Source: CAZESH01 sp964514665 (GTDB taxonomy: Bacteria; Bacillota; Bacilli; Paenibacillales; KCTC-25726). Taken from it: a DNA stretch of 6,198 nt. Of the stretch, positions 4,174 through 6,198 are shown piece by piece; the first letter of the stretch is position 1; every line of letters starts with the position of its first letter. The stretch is from NCBI GenBank assembly GCA_964514665.1, contig CAZESH010000265.1, positions 1 to 6,198 on the forward strand, written 5' to 3'. The translations under genes and the position numbers were made by a program. Below the pieces are notes generated by a model, which ran no database searches, was not told the DNA's origin, and saw only the letters and a program-made list of their open reading frames with translations.

Positions 4174-6198
4174 ATGAAAAAGCGATTACAACTATTCTGG
4201 CAAAAAACGGCTGTGCTTGTTCTGGCCGGCTGTCTTATGTTTACCATGTCCGCATTTGCAGAAACAGCGGGTGCGGCGACTTCCGGAGCGAGCGGCGTTA
4301 CGATGAGCTTTCCCGATATTTCCGCAGGCAGTTGGGCGGAGAAGTTCGTTACCAAGCTGGCGCTGCTCAATGTCGTGCACGGCAACAGCCAGGGCGAATA
4401 TAAGCCGGGGGATAATATTTCCAAGCAGGAAGCAGTGATTATGGCGGTTGGTTTGACCGGTTTGAATGTGGATGCGAATACCGATGCCTATTTGAAATTA
4501 TCCGTTAAAAGCTGGGCAAAAGGTTACGTGATTTCCGCAATTGATCATAAAATGATGCTGTTATCCGAGGAATTGACGAATGACAGCCTGCTGAAGCCGT
4601 GGGGGGATATTTCCGCGACGAGAGAGTGGGTGGCCCGTTTGGCGATTCGCGCGATAGGCAAGGACAGTGAAGCCCAATCGTTGTCCGCATTGGCGACCGG
4701 CTTCACGGATGACGCGAAATTATCTGCGGATACACGAGGGTACATAAATGAGGCTGTAAAGCTGAAGATCATCAGCGGGAAACCGGACGGAAGCTTCGAT
4801 CCCCAAGGAAACATCACACGCGCGGAAATGGCGGTTATGCTCAGCAATGCCGAGACCTACCTGAGCAGTCGTTCCTCAAGCATAGTCAGCGGCACGGTGC
4901 AGGATATTTCAGCCCAATCGATCAAAGTTGCACAAGCCAACGGAACGGTCAGCAGCTTCGATATTGCCCCCGGAACGGCTTTCTTCTCCGGTGAAACCAA
5001 CAAGCGGATTTATTCCAGCGGGATAGCAGTAAATGATCAGGTTGATTTGATTCAAATCAATAATATGGTTTATTACGTAGAAGTGAAGAAAAACCAGATC
5101 CAGTATGAAGAAATAGACGGGACGCTGGTGAGTGTATCCTTGTCTGAAGGAACGCTCACCATAAACGTGGACGGACAAGCGAAGACTTATGCGCTGTCGT
5201 CAAGCGCCACTGTGGTGGATAATGCCGGCAATGGACTGAGCATTTCTTCCTTGACCCCCGACAGTCAAATCCAGATCAGCAAACCCGCCGGGGATGATTC
5301 GGCAGCCGTCGTGCGCATTACGGTAAAAGCCGCTCCGGTAATTGCGATGATCAAGGGAACGGTGGAGCAAATTTTCCCTGCGGACAATGCGGTAAAAGTG
5401 AAGGACGATTCCACCGCAATTGAAGGTACTTACTCCGTGCCTTTCGGCGTGGAGATCAAATCCGGCAGCACTGTGCTGTCCGGCGTGGCCGATCTTCACA
5501 TCGGCGATGTCGTGGATATCCAGACCAAGGATGATGCGGTAACTTCGTTTGAACTGCTGCAATCCAGCGTAAAGGTCGTGGAAGGGATCGTGGACAACAT
5601 CAACAGCGATGACAAAGCGATCTATCTAAAGCTCGGCAACAATCAACTGCAGGGCTATTATTTGGCGGACGGCGCGAAAATAGTGATTGAAGGCATGGCG
5701 AGCCCCGGACTGGCCGACATCCAGAAAAGCGACAGCGTATCCATAGAAGTCGATGGAAACAATCTTGCAACGAAAATAACCGTCAAGAACCGCAAGGTCG
5801 ACATTGCGCTTGGCAAGCTGGTATATACGCCTTATGATGACCAATACGGGACCATTTCGCTGGTTGTAAACAATCGGCCGAAAACCTTTATTGTGTCCGA
5901 GCGTACCGTCTTGGAATTGAACGGCCTGGGCATTGCTCTGAAGGACGCTGCAACGTATTTCCCGAAAGGCAAAAAAGTGGACATCACTTATTCCGGCGAG
6001 CAATTGATTTCCATGAGCGTTGCCAGCACCTATGAGGGCACGCTTGCCCAGATCAATTCTGTGGAGAAAACCATATTATTGAATACCGACAAATTCGGCA
6101 TGATGACATTCAGTTATAATTATCCGCCTTATGTTGACATTTTCGGCAGGAGCAATACCGGTTTGGGTGACGTCAATGTCGGAGACGCGGTTAAATTG
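4174..6198 (+). CDS. SLH-domain surface protein with ~76-residue beta repeats (3' truncated)
   Basis: The frame stays open for 675 codons from ATG 4174 to the window edge with no stop, so the C-terminus is missing. An N-terminal export signal covers residues 1-29 (cleavage AFA|E); a lipobox-like LAGC at 17-20 is also present. Three SLH domains follow: about 46-92 (FPDISAGSWAEKFV...), 109-161 (KSWAKGYVISAI...) and 177-225 (FTDD...GSFDPQGNITRAEMA). SLH domains normally bind pyruvylated secondary cell wall polymer, holding the protein on the cell surface. From residue 239 come tandem repeats starting at 239, 315, 394, 470, 546 and 621, each opening with a G-[TIK]-[VL] strand, the last incomplete. 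The repeats look like small beta domains; no enzymatic motif is visible. No promoter is seen in the 66 bases after the amidase gene, so co-transcription is likely. Precise function is unknown; a structural surface or S-layer role is inference. Confidence 0.9.
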   Translation, partial: MKKRLQLFWQKTAVLVLAGCLMFTMSAFAETAGAATSGASGVTMSFPDISAGSWAEKFVTKLALLNVVHGNSQGEYKPGDNISKQEAVIMAVGLTGLNVDANTDAYLKLSVKSWAKGYVISAIDHKMMLLSEELTNDSLLKPWGDISATREWVARLAIRAIGKDSEAQSLSALATGFTDDAKLSADTRGYINEAVKLKIISGKPDGSFDPQGNITRAEMAVMLSNAETYLSSRSSSIVSGTVQDISAQSIKVAQANGTVSSFDIAPGTAFFSGETNKRIYSSGIAVNDQVDLIQINNMVYYVEVKKNQIQYEEIDGTLVSVSLSEGTLTINVDGQAKTYALSSSATVVDNAGNGLSISSLTPDSQIQISKPAGDDSAAVVRITVKAAPVIAMIKGTVEQIFPADNAVKVKDDSTAIEGTYSVPFGVEIKSGSTVLSGVADLHIGDVVDIQTKDDAVTSFELLQSSVKVVEGIVDNINSDDKAIYLKLGNNQLQGYYLADGAKIVIEGMASPGLADIQKSDSVSIEVDGNNLATKITVKNRKVDIALGKLVYTPYDDQYGTISLVVNNRPKTFIVSERTVLELNGLGIALKDAATYFPKGKKVDITYSGEQLISMSVASTYEGTLAQINSVEKTILLNTDKFGMMTFSYNYPPYVDIFGRSNTGLGDVNVGDAVKL
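4888..6198 (+). repeat. Six tandem ~228-bp protein-coding repeats in the SLH gene
   Basis: Diverged repeats with starts at 4888, 5116, 5353, 5581, 5809 and 6034; intervals are 76, 79, 76, 76 and 75 codons. Openings are SGTVQDI, DGTLVSV, KGTVEQI, EGIVDNI, LGKLVYT and EGTLAQI. Most end in an alternating strand just before the next unit (YYVEV, VRITV, SFELL, TKITV, SMSV). A [GNS]D.V.I strand recurs late in several units. The sixth is cut by the window edge. Similarity is at the protein level only; the DNA has diverged. Confidence 0.8.

Overview
The window reads as a chromosomal stretch of a spore-former-type Gram-positive, most likely Paenibacillus or a close relative (Paenibacillaceae). The evidence is a Bacillus-like leuC-leuD pair, strong AGGAGG-type ribosome binding sites, an amidase with the copper-amine-oxidase N-domain + AMIN + Amidase_3 architecture, and a large S-layer-homology (SLH) protein. 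This assignment rests on recognised families, not on a database search. I see no transposase, integrase, phage gene, tRNA, rRNA or CRISPR array.

Layout. Bases 1-1772 are the end of a leucine biosynthesis operon: leuC, missing about its first 96 residues off the left edge, then complete leuD, closed by a textbook intrinsic terminator (1786-1824). Converging on it from the minus strand is a 64-residue two-helix membrane protein of the DUF2892/YgaP-membrane-domain type (1860-2054). Its promoter region carries an FNR/CRP-like inverted repeat. Bases 2135-2482 have no convincing gene; they hold three imperfect 51-52 bp tandem repeats (2247-2400), each with a small inverted repeat at the same offset. 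Rightward, a secreted N-acetylmuramoyl-L-alanine amidase (2638-4107) is preceded by two promoter candidates, one resembling an ECF sigma factor site and one an extended -10 site. After 66 bases begins an SLH-domain surface protein (4174 to beyond 6198) with three SLH domains and at least six copies of a roughly 76-residue beta-rich repeat.

How the genes work together. LeuC and LeuD are the two subunits of isopropylmalate isomerase. The amidase and SLH protein are both exported and probably both act in the cell wall: the first cleaves peptide stems from glycan strands, and the second should bind secondary cell wall polymer through its SLH domains. With no promoter or terminator visible in the gap between them, they may be co-transcribed. 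The most interesting signals are regulatory or structural (the possible ECF promoter, the possible FNR-type site, the tandem repeat). I do not see a clearly undescribed multi-gene system.
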